Positions 15,682-24,085 of a DNA stretch of 36,817 nt are shown one piece after another. A program made the translations under genes and the position numbers. The stretch is taken from NCBI GenBank assembly GCA_022826195.1, contig JAJDVI010000080.1, positions 1-36,817 on the forward strand. The letters are read 5' to 3'. Position 1 is the first letter of the stretch; each line of letters starts with the position of its first letter. The notes under the pieces are model-generated. The model searched no databases, was not told the DNA's origin, and was given only the letters and a program-made list of their open reading frames with translations. The stretch is from Acidobacteriota bacterium. GTDB lineage: Bacteria > Acidobacteriota > Vicinamibacteria > Marinacidobacterales > Marinacidobacteraceae.

Positions 15682-15966
15682 ATGACCCCCACCACGCGCC
15701 GCCTGACCATGGCCGCGACGGCCATCGCCATCTTCGCGCCAGCGACCGCCCTCGCCCAGGGCGTGAGCCCCTGGCTCGACGCCGTCCAGGTCCTCCAGGA
15801 CGCCTTCACCGGCCCCATCGCCCGCGGCCTCTCCCTCATCGCCATCGTGATCGGCGGCCTCATGTTCGCCTTCGGCGAAGGCGGATCCAAGAAGGCACTC
15901 GCCGGGATCATCTTCGGACTCGGCATGGCGATGGGCGCCGCCAACTTCCTCACCTGGCTCTTCTGA
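15682..15966 (+). CDS. virB2: VirB2/TrbC-like conjugative pilin
   Basis: 94 aa: a signal peptide ending ATALAQG (cleavage after about residue 26), then two hydrophobic helices (GPIARGLSLIAIVIGGLMFA and AGIIFGLGMAMGAANFLTWL) separated by the short polar loop FGEGGSKK. This size and layout are those of VirB2/TrbC pilins, which build the extracellular pilus of type IV secretion systems. AGGAG precedes ATG 15682. VirB3 follows 9 bases later, the usual B2-B3-B4 order. Confidence 0.85.
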   Translation: MTPTTRRLTMAATAIAIFAPATALAQGVSPWLDAVQVLQDAFTGPIARGLSLIAIVIGGLMFAFGEGGSKKALAGIIFGLGMAMGAANFLTWLF

Positions 15967-15975
15967 GGACGCGCC

Positions 15976-16266
15976 TTGACCGGAACCCGCCCCTGGCACG
16001 GCCATCCCGCGCTCAGCCGGCCGCTGACCATCCTCGGGGTCGAACGGCGCTGGTTCCTGCTGTCGCTCACCCTCGGGCTCGCGATGTGGAACGCCATCAA
16101 CTCCCTCGTCACCGGCGCCGTCATCTTCTCGACGCTCTACGCGGCGGGCTGGTGGGCCTGGCGGAAGGACCCCCAGATGCTCGCCATCGTCGCCGCGAGC
16201 GCCGCCGGCAAGGTCCGCTACGACCCCGGCAAGCCGAGCGCCTGGCACGTCGACATCCTCGAATGA
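15976..16266 (+). CDS. virB3: VirB3/TrbD-like T4SS inner-membrane protein
   Basis: 96 aa with TTG start at 15976. Contains the VirB3 pattern: N-terminal HPALSRPLTILGVERRWFLL, a membrane region (SLTLGLAMWNAINSL and then VTGAVIFSTLYAAGWWAW) and the KDPQMLAIV block, which matches the conserved D-P----- segment of VirB3 before the C-terminal tail. VirB3 sits in the inner membrane with VirB4. It lies between the pilin and VirB4 genes; its stop overlaps a short duplicated start (16263) ahead of virB4. Confidence 0.85.
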   Translation: MTGTRPWHGHPALSRPLTILGVERRWFLLSLTLGLAMWNAINSLVTGAVIFSTLYAAGWWAWRKDPQMLAIVAASAAGKVRYDPGKPSAWHVDILE

Positions 16267-16298
16267 ACCTCCAGGCCGAGCAGCAGGACTTCCGGTGA
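16263..16298 (+). repeat. Duplicated virB4 start: 11-codon mini-ORF bridging virB3 and virB4
   Basis: ATG 16263 overlaps the virB3 stop (ATGA) and reads MNLQAEQQDFR before TGA at 16296-16298, which overlaps the GTG of virB4 (GTGA). The first bases of virB4 (TGAACCTCCAGGCCGAGC) occur twice, 32 bases apart (from 16264 and 16296), so the start region was tandemly duplicated. Because 32 is not a multiple of three, the first copy is out of frame and stops exactly on the second start. It may act as a translational coupler or attenuate VirB4. Confidence 0.7.
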
Positions 16299-18718
16299 AC
16301 CTCCAGGCCGAGCGGCGGGACCACGAGGCCGCCGGGGCGCTCGCCGACGAACTGCCCTACTGGGGCTGGCTCAAGGCCCAGCCCTTCTGCCTCACCCGCG
16401 CCGGCGAACTGTTCTGCGTCGCCCGCATGGCGCCCGCCGTCATCGACGGGCGCACCCCGGACCAGCTCGACCAGATCCTCGGCCGCTGGCAGCGCGTCCT
16501 CTCCGGACTCGACCCCCGCACCCGGCTCTACTTCTACCTCCTCCGCCGCCCCGCCTCGCTGCTCGAACCCGAGGGCCTCGAAGGCGTCGCGCAGCTCTCC
16601 CAGGAGAAGCGCCGCGCCTTCCTGCTGCCGCGCATCCAGGACCTCCAGACCTACGTCGTCTGGGCGACGAACCCTGGCCTCGAACAGGCGGCAGTTCACG
16701 GCCCGTCCGGCGGCCCCTGGCTGGTGGACCACGCGCGGACCTGGCTCCGCACACGCAGGAACCCGCACGAGAGCGCCTACCTCGCCGCCGAACTCCGGCA
16801 GGCCGCCATCCGCTTCCGGCAGCTCGTGGACGCGAGCGCCGCCCTCGCCGACGACGTGACGCCGCTCTCCGTCCTGCCGGCTCCGGAAGCCACTGCCTTC
16901 CTCTCCGAGCTGGTGAACCGCCCCGGACTCCCCTGGCACGGGGATGGCGCCGCCAGCGGCCTCAACTGGCGGCTCGCGCTCTCCGAACTCGAGGCCGAGC
17001 GCAGCCACCTCCGCCTCGACGGCGAGCCCGTCATCCTCTACTCGCTCACCGCGCCCCCCGTCACCGCCCGGGCCAACCTCCTCGAAGAGCTGAACCGCCT
17101 CGAAGCCCGGCTCACCATCACCCTGGAGTGGCGGCCGCAGTCGCTCGAAGCCGCGCGGCGCCGCATCCGCAGCGCCCAGCGCCACTACTTCCAGAAGCGC
17201 TACTCCATGATGGCGCACGTCCAGGACGCCGAGGGCTCCGCCAACGCGATGGTGGACACGGCCGCCGAGGCCGAGTCCTCCCGTCTCGGCTCCGCCCTCG
17301 TGGAACTCGAAGCCGACGGCATCGCCTACGGCGACCTCGCGCTGACCGTCGCCCTCCACGGCGACCTCGCCCGGACCGAGCGGCTCGACGCGGAACTCCG
17401 CCGCATCTTCGCCGGCTGCGACGCCAAGGTGATCCGCGAAGGCTACGGACAGCTCCCCACCTGGTTCGCCCGGATGCCCGCCATGCCGCGCAAGCGCCAG
17501 ATCCGGAGCGTGTTCGCCAGCGCCGGCGTCGCCGCCTGCCTCGCGCCGCTCTTCGGCCCGCCGAAGGGCGAACCCGTCAGCCGCCACCTCGCACAGCCCG
17601 TCCTCGCCACCTTCGAGACCCGCTGGCGCACGCCGTTCTTCTACGACCTCTTCGCCGGCGACGTGGGCCACACGCTGGTCCTCGGGGCCACCGGCGCCGG
17701 CAAGAGCTTCCTGCTCAACTACCTGCTCGTCCAGAGCCTCCAGTACGCGCCCCGGGTGCTGGTGCTCGACCTCGGCGGCTCCTACCGCTGGCTCACCCAG
17801 TTCCTCGGCGGCGGCTACCTCCAGCTCGCCCCCGACCGCGCCGACGGCGCGCTGGCGCTGAAGCCGTTCACGCTGCCCCCCGGCGAGCGCACGTACCAGT
17901 TCCTCACCGGCTGGATCACGCGCCTGCTCCGGATCGGGGGCCACGAGCCCTCCGGCGCGGACCCCTCCGAGATCCGCTCCCGGATCGAGGACCTCTACGC
18001 CTTCGAGCCGGACGCCCGCTCGCTCTCCGCCTTCGTCCGGTCCCTCCCGAAGCGGATGTGGCCGGCGATGAGCCGCTGGCACGGCGACGGGGCGTGGGCC
18101 GCCTACTTCGACAACCCCCAGGCAGACGAACTCCAGCTCGCCGACTGGCAGGTGATCGACCTCGCCGGCGCGGCGGAACACGAGGACCTCTGCGAAGCCG
18201 CGCTCTTCTACCTCCTGGAGCGGATGCGCCTCGCGCTCGACAACCCGGCAGAGGCCGCCCGGGTCAAGCTCATGGTGGTCGACGAAGCCTGGCGCTACCT
18301 GAACGACCCCTCGGTGCTCGCCTACCTGGCGGAGGCGGCGAAGACGTGGCGGAAGCGGAACGCCGCGCTCGTCCTCGCCACGCAGTCCGCGGTGGACGTG
18401 ACGGCCTCCACGGCCGCGCAGGGCCTGCTCGAGTCCATCCCGACCAAGCTCTTCCTCGCGAACCCCGACCTCCCTGCGGCGGTCGCCGACATCTTCCGGC
18501 TGAACCCCACCGAGATGGCGACGATCCGCCAGCTCATCCCGAAGCAGGAGCTCTACCTGCGCCGCGCCCAGGCGGCCGGCGTCGTCCGGCTGAACGTCGA
18601 TCCCGAGAGCTACTGGCTCTACACGTCCTCCCCGGTGGACGCCGCGCGCCGGGCCCGGGCCATCGAGGCCCACGGCCTCCGCCGCGGCCTCGCCCACCTC
18701 GCCGAACAACGGAGTTAG
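16295..18718 (+). CDS. virB4: VirB4/TrbE conjugative ATPase
   Basis: 807 aa, the normal length for VirB4/TrbE. The N-terminal half matches the CagE/TrbE/VirB domain; the C-terminal half is the RecA-like ATPase with Walker A GATGAGKS (residues 464-471), Walker B LMVVDEAW (D663, E664) and a downstream VLATQSAVDV motif that fits motif D/Q. It energises pilus assembly and substrate passage at the inner-membrane face. Start GTG 16295 follows the duplicated mini-ORF; without the duplication virB4 would start directly at the end of virB3. Followed 3 bases later by virB9. Confidence 0.95.
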   Translation: MNLQAERRDHEAAGALADELPYWGWLKAQPFCLTRAGELFCVARMAPAVIDGRTPDQLDQILGRWQRVLSGLDPRTRLYFYLLRRPASLLEPEGLEGVAQLSQEKRRAFLLPRIQDLQTYVVWATNPGLEQAAVHGPSGGPWLVDHARTWLRTRRNPHESAYLAAELRQAAIRFRQLVDASAALADDVTPLSVLPAPEATAFLSELVNRPGLPWHGDGAASGLNWRLALSELEAERSHLRLDGEPVILYSLTAPPVTARANLLEELNRLEARLTITLEWRPQSLEAARRRIRSAQRHYFQKRYSMMAHVQDAEGSANAMVDTAAEAESSRLGSALVELEADGIAYGDLALTVALHGDLARTERLDAELRRIFAGCDAKVIREGYGQLPTWFARMPAMPRKRQIRSVFASAGVAACLAPLFGPPKGEPVSRHLAQPVLATFETRWRTPFFYDLFAGDVGHTLVLGATGAGKSFLLNYLLVQSLQYAPRVLVLDLGGSYRWLTQFLGGGYLQLAPDRADGALALKPFTLPPGERTYQFLTGWITRLLRIGGHEPSGADPSEIRSRIEDLYAFEPDARSLSAFVRSLPKRMWPAMSRWHGDGAWAAYFDNPQADELQLADWQVIDLAGAAEHEDLCEAALFYLLERMRLALDNPAEAARVKLMVVDEAWRYLNDPSVLAYLAEAAKTWRKRNAALVLATQSAVDVTASTAAQGLLESIPTKLFLANPDLPAAVADIFRLNPTEMATIRQLIPKQELYLRRAQAAGVVRLNVDPESYWLYTSSPVDAARRARAIEAHGLRRGLAHLAEQRS

Positions 18719-18721
18719 CCC

Positions 18722-19615
18722 ATGATCTTCCCCATCTCTTTGCGCCTCGCCTGCGCGCTCGTCGTGCTCGCGGCGTGTCCCCTGGCGGCCGTGCCGGCCG
18801 CCGCCCAGCAGGACGCCCAGGACGGCCACATCCTCCGGCTGGACGACACGCCGGAGGACACCGTGTGGCGGCTCCAGACCCGCGTCCGCCACACCACCGT
18901 CATCACGCTGCCCGCCCGGGAAACCATCCTCGACTACGTCGTCGGCGACGCCGAGTACTGGCACCTCACCGGCAGCGCCAACGTCGCCTTCCTGAAGCCG
19001 ACTTCGGCCGGCGTGGAGACCAACATCGCCCTCGTCTGCGAGTCCGGGCGCATCTACAGCTTCCTCGTCGCCGAGTCCGAGGACCTCGACCCGCACCTCG
19101 TGGTGCGCTTCCACGACCCCGTCACGGGCGAAGACGCCGCCGGCGTCTCTGCACCCTCCCGGCGCGGCGCGCACCAGCCCGCCTTCGTCGCCCGCTCCCG
19201 CATCCGGTCCTACCAGACGATGGCCACCGAGGCCCGCGCCGACGCGAACCAGACGCGCGCGGCCGCGGAAGAACAGGTCAACGCCGCCCGCGAAGCCGCC
19301 GCGGAGGAGATCGACGCCTTCCGCGCCCTCTACCCGCTCCGGATCGAGTTCCCCTACAGCCTGGACAGGAAGGCCCGGGAGTGGCCCTTCCTCGTGGAAG
19401 CCATGTGGCACGACGGGCAGTTCACCTACCTCCGCAGCCGCGCCCAGGAGTCCCCGGCGCTCTACGAGCGCAAGGACGGCGAACCGTCGCTTGTCCCCTA
19501 CGACCTCACCGAAGGCGGCCTCTACATCGTGCGCCGCATCGTCGGCGAAGGCTGGCTGCAGCTCGGCAAGGAACGCGCCCGCTGGCGCTTCACGCCCCCG
19601 GACCCGCTGCCGTGA
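18722..19615 (+). CDS. virB9: VirB9/TrbG-like T4SS outer-membrane-core protein
   Basis: 297 aa with a signal peptide (ALVVLAACPLAAVPAAAQ). An N-terminal beta domain (TVWRLQTRVRHTTVITLP, then AEYWHLTGSANVAFLKPTSA, VETNIALVCESGRIYSFLV) is followed by an alanine/glutamate-rich helical linker (about 160-195) and a C-terminal beta domain ending GEGWLQLGKERARWRF, as in VirB9/CagX. It forms the outer core complex with VirB7 and VirB10. Its stop overlaps the GTG of the following small gene (GTGA at 19612). Confidence 0.85.
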   Translation: MIFPISLRLACALVVLAACPLAAVPAAAQQDAQDGHILRLDDTPEDTVWRLQTRVRHTTVITLPARETILDYVVGDAEYWHLTGSANVAFLKPTSAGVETNIALVCESGRIYSFLVAESEDLDPHLVVRFHDPVTGEDAAGVSAPSRRGAHQPAFVARSRIRSYQTMATEARADANQTRAAAEEQVNAAREAAAEEIDAFRALYPLRIEFPYSLDRKAREWPFLVEAMWHDGQFTYLRSRAQESPALYERKDGEPSLVPYDLTEGGLYIVRRIVGEGWLQLGKERARWRFTPPDPLP

Positions 19616-19863
19616 CCGTCCACCGCTCCTTACCCGCTCCCGCACTCGTGCTCGCGTTGCTCCTCCTCGGACCGCTGGCCGCGGCTCCCGGCCCCGCAGC
19701 CCGGCCGGCGACCGCCTGCCTCCGCTTCTCGCCCCTCCTTCCCTTCCACATCCTCCACGCGGCGCACCAGACGCTCGCGCAGCTCGTCCGGGACGCCGCC
19801 GCCACGCTGTCCGGGCAGCGGAACCACACGCACGCGGACGCGAGAGGCGGTCTTCATGCCTGA
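19612..19863 (+). CDS. Small exported protein between VirB9 and VirB10 (83 aa)
   Basis: GTG 19612 overlaps the virB9 stop and the gene ends 8 bases inside virB10, so it is embedded in the operon by overlaps on both sides. It has a strong signal-peptide-like N-terminus (APALVLALLLLGPLAAAPG) and no lipobox at the expected place. The mature part has LPFHILHAAHQTLAQLVRDA and a His-rich end. By position and size it may play the role of VirB7 or TrbH in the outer core; sequence alone does not show this. Confidence 0.55.
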   Translation: MTVHRSLPAPALVLALLLLGPLAAAPGPAARPATACLRFSPLLPFHILHAAHQTLAQLVRDAAATLSGQRNHTHADARGGLHA

Positions 19864-21163
19864 CTGGAAGGCGCTCGCCGCAAAGCCCGCGGGCGCCCTG
19901 CCCGCGAACCTCACCACCAAGGCCTCGGTGTCCCTGCTCAGCGTGCTGGTCGTGGCCCTGGTCGTCAGCGCCATCCTCGCCGGCAACGATCCCGAGGAGG
20001 ACGCCCCCGGCCCCGAGACGGACCCGGCCCAGCAGCCGGTCAGCGACGCCGGCATGACCCGGCGGCTCCAGACCGAGATCGAGCAGCAGCAGCGCCGCGA
20101 CGACTCCGAACGCCGCGCCGGGGAACGGGAAGCTACCCGCCGGCGCATCCGCGACGCGATCCGCGGACCCGCCGCCGATCCCGACAGACCGCCTCCAGAG
20201 CCCGTCATCGACCCCGACACCGGCGCAGAACTCTCCACGGCCGAGGCCGAGCTGCGCGAAGACCTCCGGCTCGAGGAGATCGCCCGCCGCGTCCGCTCCC
20301 TCCGGGCGGAACCCGTGGCGCACACCTACCGCGACGAGCCGCTACGCGGCGGGATGCACGTAGCCGGGTCGGACCCCTCCGACCGGTCCCACGCAGCCGG
20401 CCAGGGCCTCGGAGACCCGTTGCTTGATCCGCTGGTGTCCAGCACCGCCCGATCGGCGGATGCCCTGCTCTCCGCGCTCAACCGGCCCGGAGCGGCAGGC
20501 GACGGCTCCGGCTACGTCCCGGCGCCGGGCGAACTCGACGTCCCGCTCCCCGACTCCCGCCAGCTCCCGGACTACGACGACCCGCCGCGCTTCACGCTCC
20601 CCCCGGACCCGCCCGGCTGGGAACGGATCCACGAAGGCTCCCTCGTCGAAGCCGTCCTCGTGAACCAGCTCTCCGGCGACTTCCCCTCCCCGGTGCTGGC
20701 CCTCGTCGCCGTCCCCTTCTACTCCACCGACCGCCAGCGGGTGTTGATCCCCCGCGGGAGCCGGTTCATCGGCACCGCGCAGCCCGTCCGCGGCCAGGAC
20801 CAGGACAGCCTCGCCGTCGGCTTCCACCGCGTCCTACTCCCCGACGGACGCCACGTCCCCCTCCGCTTCCAGGCCCTCAACCAGATCGGCGAAGGCGCGC
20901 TCAGCGACCAGGTCAACCGCCACTACCTCTCGACCTTCCTCGCCGCCGGCGCCGTCGGCGTCATGAGCGGCCTCGCCGCCATCGGCGGCAACCCCTACGC
21001 CGGCGGCTTCCCCGGCTTCCAGTCCGGCCTCAGCCAGGGGACCGCCGCCAGCGGCCAGCAGGTCATGCGCCGCTTCCTCAACCGCCTCCCCGAAGTGACC
21101 ATCCGGGCCGGCCACCGGCTCCGTATCTGGTTCACCAGCGACGCCCTCTTCCCCACCAACTGA
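19856..21163 (+). CDS. virB10: VirB10/TrbI-like T4SS channel protein
   Basis: 435 aa: short cytoplasmic N-terminus, one membrane helix (VSLLSVLVVALVVSAILAG, about 30-48), a long charged/proline-rich periplasmic linker with a coiled segment (RLQTEIEQQQRRDDSERRAG), and the conserved C-terminal beta-barrel domain from about residue 245. Hallmarks are EGSLVEAVLVNQLSGDFPSP, VLIPRGSRFIGTAQPV, the hydrophobic antenna near LSTFLAAGAVGVMSGLAAIG, and the end VTIRAGHRLRIWFTSDALFP. It spans both membranes and passes the energy signal to the outer core. Confidence 0.9.
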   Translation: MPDWKALAAKPAGALPANLTTKASVSLLSVLVVALVVSAILAGNDPEEDAPGPETDPAQQPVSDAGMTRRLQTEIEQQQRRDDSERRAGEREATRRRIRDAIRGPAADPDRPPPEPVIDPDTGAELSTAEAELREDLRLEEIARRVRSLRAEPVAHTYRDEPLRGGMHVAGSDPSDRSHAAGQGLGDPLLDPLVSSTARSADALLSALNRPGAAGDGSGYVPAPGELDVPLPDSRQLPDYDDPPRFTLPPDPPGWERIHEGSLVEAVLVNQLSGDFPSPVLALVAVPFYSTDRQRVLIPRGSRFIGTAQPVRGQDQDSLAVGFHRVLLPDGRHVPLRFQALNQIGEGALSDQVNRHYLSTFLAAGAVGVMSGLAAIGGNPYAGGFPGFQSGLSQGTAASGQQVMRRFLNRLPEVTIRAGHRLRIWFTSDALFPTN

Positions 21164-21177
21164 CAAGGAGTCCTCCC

Positions 21178-22080
21178 ATGATCCATACCGCCATCCGCTG
21201 GACCCTGGTGGCCGTGCTCGTGCCCGCCATCATCCTTGCCGGCAGCACGCCCGCGGTCGCCCTCCTCGACTTCATCAGCGGGCCGGCGATCATCGCCAAC
21301 CAGATCACGCAGATCGCGCAGGCCGTCACGATGATCGGCCACCTGCGCAGCAGCTCCGACCGCCTCTCCCGGCAGCTCACCCAACTCCGCGAAGAGGCGC
21401 TCGGCCAGATCGGCCAGCTCACCCAGTCCATCCAGCAGCTCTCCGGCGACCCGGCGAAGCTGATCGACGGGACCGTCCCGTGGGCCGGCGACTTCCTGAA
21501 CCCCGAGACGATCCAGCTCGCGGGCGTCATCACCGACCTCCAGGACGGGGGCGCGAACACCCTCACCACGCACTGGCGGACGGCGCTCGCGAACGCCGAC
21601 CAGATCGGCGAGACCGACGTGCTCGGCCTCTTCCCGGACCACCCGGACAGCGGCCGGGCCGCCGCCGACGCGCTCGAACTCCAGCGTGACCGGATCGAGC
21701 AGCAGATGGCCGCGGACTACGCCGCCTTCGACGCCGCCGAGACGCTGACCGAACTGATCGGCGGCGCCCAGACGAAGCTCGAGGACCTCCGGAGCCAGAC
21801 GAACCTCTCCGGCACCGCGCTCCAGCAGGCGCAGATGGCGGGCCAGCTCACGAACGCCGAGATCCAGGTGGCCGTGGCCCAGCTCGCCGGCTATGGCGCG
21901 GTCCGCGACACCCTCCACCGGCAGCGGCGCGAAGTCGAGCGGCGCCGCTACCTCAGCCGCTGGACGGACGCGGAACTCGACGTGGCCTCGCGGCTCGCAG
22001 CCCACACTGCCACGGTCGCCGCGAACGCCGACGACCTCGAATCCGGACTCCTGCTCCCGAGCCGACACGGCGGCCGGTAG
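21178..22080 (+). CDS. trbJ: TrbJ/VirB5-like conjugative transfer protein
   Basis: 300 aa with a signal peptide (VAVLVPAIILAGSTPAVA). The mature part is almost wholly helical, beginning LLDFISGPAIIANQITQIAQ and continuing with coiled-coil text (RQLTQLREEALGQIGQLTQS; TALQQAQMAGQLTNAEIQVA), as in TrbJ. TrbJ/VirB5 proteins are periplasmic or pilus-tip adhesins that help mating contact. ATG 21178 is preceded by AAGGAG. It lies between the VirB10 and TrbL genes. Sequence is divergent, so the call rests partly on position. Confidence 0.8.
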   Translation: MIHTAIRWTLVAVLVPAIILAGSTPAVALLDFISGPAIIANQITQIAQAVTMIGHLRSSSDRLSRQLTQLREEALGQIGQLTQSIQQLSGDPAKLIDGTVPWAGDFLNPETIQLAGVITDLQDGGANTLTTHWRTALANADQIGETDVLGLFPDHPDSGRAAADALELQRDRIEQQMAADYAAFDAAETLTELIGGAQTKLEDLRSQTNLSGTALQQAQMAGQLTNAEIQVAVAQLAGYGAVRDTLHRQRREVERRRYLSRWTDAELDVASRLAAHTATVAANADDLESGLLLPSRHGGR

Positions 22081-22163
22081 CCCCGGCCCGACGCCCTGCA
22101 GGACGGCACTACAGGACCGCGTGACATGCGTGATCGACACCGCATGACAGCCCCCGAGGACCC

Positions 22164-23249
22164 ATGACACCGGACGTCCCAACCTCTCCCGGCCGCGCGC
22201 TGCGCGCGCGCCTTGTGTGGCTCGCCGCCGCCTTCCCGGCCGTGGCCGCACCCGCCGCCGCCCAGCAGATCGACCCGAACGTCCCCACCGCCATTCCCGA
22301 AGACGAACTCACCAACACCATCGGCATCCTCGACCGCGTCCTCGTCGACCTCCTCACCCCCGGCACGCCCCCCATGCTCGACGCCGGCATGGACCTCTGG
22401 CGCGGGCTCGCCATCGTCCTCGTCGCCTGGACCGGGCTCCGCATCGCCTACAGCGGGACCGGCTGGCGCGCCTGGGACCTCGTCTCCCTCGTCCTCACCC
22501 TCTGGATCCCCTGGCTCCTCCTCTCCACCTACGACACCGACATCCCCGGCATCGGCATGCCCTTCCCCATGATCCTCCCCCGCGGCGCCAACGAGATCGC
22601 CGCCTACTTCGCCGGCAACACCGTCGCCACCATGACCGAGGAACTCACCAACCTCGGACACCAGGTCTCCCTCCAGATCACCGCCGCCTGGAACGAACTG
22701 AGCCTCTGGGAGCTGGTGAACGCCGGCCACTCCCTCCTCGTCACCCTCGTCGCCGGCGTCGTCCTCAGCGCCCTCTTCTTCCTCCTCTTCCTCGTCATCT
22801 TCGGGATCGGCGTCGCCCAGGTCCTCTTCGCCAAGGTCGCCATCGCCATCTTCATCTTCCTCGGCCCCGTGATGATCCCCTTCTACGTCTTCCAGCCCCT
22901 CCAGTTCCTCTTCTGGGGCTGGTTCAAGGGGCTGCTGACCTTCAGCCTCTACAGCGTCATCGCGGCCTGCCTGCTCCGCGTCTGGTCCGGCATCGCCGTC
23001 GGCTACATCACCTCCATGACCAATTTCAGCTTCGACTACACGACCATCGGCACCCACCTCCTCTGGTCCATCGCCATCATCCCGCTCTGCATCGCCGCGG
23101 TCCTCAGCACCCTGAAGGTGGGCGACATCGCCACCGCGCTCGTGACCGGCGGCGGCGCCGGCGGGTCCGGCGCGATGGGCCTCGCGAGCGCCGGGACCAT
23201 GATGATCCGGAGCGCGACCATCGCCGCCTCGCCGGTGAAGGGGGCCTGA
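22164..23249 (+). CDS. trbL: TrbL/VirB6-like polytopic membrane protein
   Basis: 361 aa. An N-terminal signal-like segment (LVWLAAAFPAVAAPAAAQQ) precedes a loop and at least five membrane helices (GLAIVLVAWTGLRIAYSG; LVTLVAGVVLSALFFLLFLV; VAIAIFIFLGPVMIPFYVF; LLTFSLYSVIAACLLRVWSG; LLWSIAIIPLCIAAVLSTL). FIFLGPVMIPFYVF-PLQFLFWGWFKG is typical TrbL/VirB6 text. It forms part of the inner-membrane translocation path. An 83-base gap separates it from trbJ and holds a 13-codon ORF (22126..22167) whose stop overlaps this ATG, another possible coupler. Confidence 0.85.
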   Translation: MTPDVPTSPGRALRARLVWLAAAFPAVAAPAAAQQIDPNVPTAIPEDELTNTIGILDRVLVDLLTPGTPPMLDAGMDLWRGLAIVLVAWTGLRIAYSGTGWRAWDLVSLVLTLWIPWLLLSTYDTDIPGIGMPFPMILPRGANEIAAYFAGNTVATMTEELTNLGHQVSLQITAAWNELSLWELVNAGHSLLVTLVAGVVLSALFFLLFLVIFGIGVAQVLFAKVAIAIFIFLGPVMIPFYVFQPLQFLFWGWFKGLLTFSLYSVIAACLLRVWSGIAVGYITSMTNFSFDYTTIGTHLLWSIAIIPLCIAAVLSTLKVGDIATALVTGGGAGGSGAMGLASAGTMMIRSATIAASPVKGA

Positions 23250-23255
23250 CGGACC

Positions 23256-23921
23256 GTGCCGCGCCGCAAGAAGCCGGACCCCGGCCGGGAGTTCGCCGAG
23301 ATATGGGGCGAACAGGTCGCCTCCAACCGCTTCCTCCGCACCTTCCTCTTCGGCCTCGCCGGCCTCGCCCTGCTCCTGCTCGTCGCCGTCGTCCGGCTCT
23401 CCGACGTGGAGGCCCCCAAGCCCATCGTCATCCGCGTGGACGAGGTGGGCCGCGCGGAGGCGCTGGCCTACGAGGCGGTGGAAGCCAGCGCCGACCCGCT
23501 GGACCCCACCACCAAGTACTTCCTCAACCAGTTCCTCTCCGACTTCTACAGCCGCCGCATCGCCACCGTCGAGGCGTCGTGGGGACGCTCGCTCCGCTTC
23601 CTCACCTCCGACCTGGCGAACGCCGCCTTCCGCACCGAGAGCGCCGGCGTCGCTGAAGTGGCCGCGGGCCTCGCCTCCGAGGAACGCCAGGTCGAGAACG
23701 TCGTGCTCCGGATCAACCCGAACCCCGAGCCGCCGCACGCCGCCACCGCCGACTTCGACCTCGTGACGCTCGAGCGCGGGAACGAGCTCGACCGCGAACG
23801 CTGGAGCGTGAGCCTCCAGTTCCTCTTCCTCGACCAAGTTCCCGGCGACCTCCTGCCGTTCAACCCGATGGGCCTGCTCGTCACCTACCTCCAGGCGGAC
23901 CGCGCCCTCGGCTTCGAATGA
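23256..23921 (+). CDS. virB8: VirB8/TrbF-like T4SS assembly protein
   Basis: 221 aa: short cytoplasmic N-terminus, one membrane helix (LFGLAGLALLLLVAVVRLS, about 30-48) and a periplasmic NTF2-like domain with KYFLNQFLSDFYSRRIATVE, VENVVLRINPNPEPPHAATA and WSVSLQFLFLDQVPGDLLPF, ending in NPMGLLVTYLQADRALG, which matches the NP-G---T-Y--D-E end of VirB8/TrbF. It nucleates channel assembly at the inner membrane. Starts at GTG 23256, 6 bases after trbL; its stop overlaps the next ATG (ATGA). Confidence 0.88.
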   Translation: MPRRKKPDPGREFAEIWGEQVASNRFLRTFLFGLAGLALLLLVAVVRLSDVEAPKPIVIRVDEVGRAEALAYEAVEASADPLDPTTKYFLNQFLSDFYSRRIATVEASWGRSLRFLTSDLANAAFRTESAGVAEVAAGLASEERQVENVVLRINPNPEPPHAATADFDLVTLERGNELDRERWSVSLQFLFLDQVPGDLLPFNPMGLLVTYLQADRALGFE

Positions 23922-24085
23922 GCACCTGCCGCCGCTGCGGGCGCGACCGGCCCCTCCTCACGGGCGCCGAACTCCCGCTCCTGGCGCTTCTCGCCGCCGC
24001 CCTGTTCGTCCTCCTCGCCTACCAGGCCGGCTTCGAAGCCGGCGCCGCCGCTGCGGCTGCCGCGCTCGATACCTACGCCCCGTGA
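23918..24085 (+). CDS. Small CxxC membrane protein (55 aa)
   Basis: ATG 23918 overlaps the virB8 stop, and its own TGA (24083-24085) overlaps the GTG of the next gene, so it is tightly packed in the operon. The product starts MSTCRRCGRDRPLLTGAELP: a CRRC pair (Cys4, Cys7) that could bind metal or form a disulfide. One hydrophobic helix (LLALLAAALFVLLAYQAG) and an alanine-rich tail follow. Not a recognised T4SS subunit; it may be a membrane accessory of the channel. Confidence 0.6.
   Translation: MSTCRRCGRDRPLLTGAELPLLALLAAALFVLLAYQAGFEAGAAAAAAALDTYAP

Noticed and set aside
16121..20323. 1400-aa open frame on the minus strand
   Set aside because: Antisense to virB4, virB9 and virB10; its composition is the GC-driven mirror of the real genes and it shows no domain.
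21948..23837. 629-aa minus-strand open frame opposite trbJ-trbL-virB8
   Set aside because: Very acidic Gly/Glu/Asp-rich shadow; the plus-strand genes have clear T4SS motifs and signal peptides.
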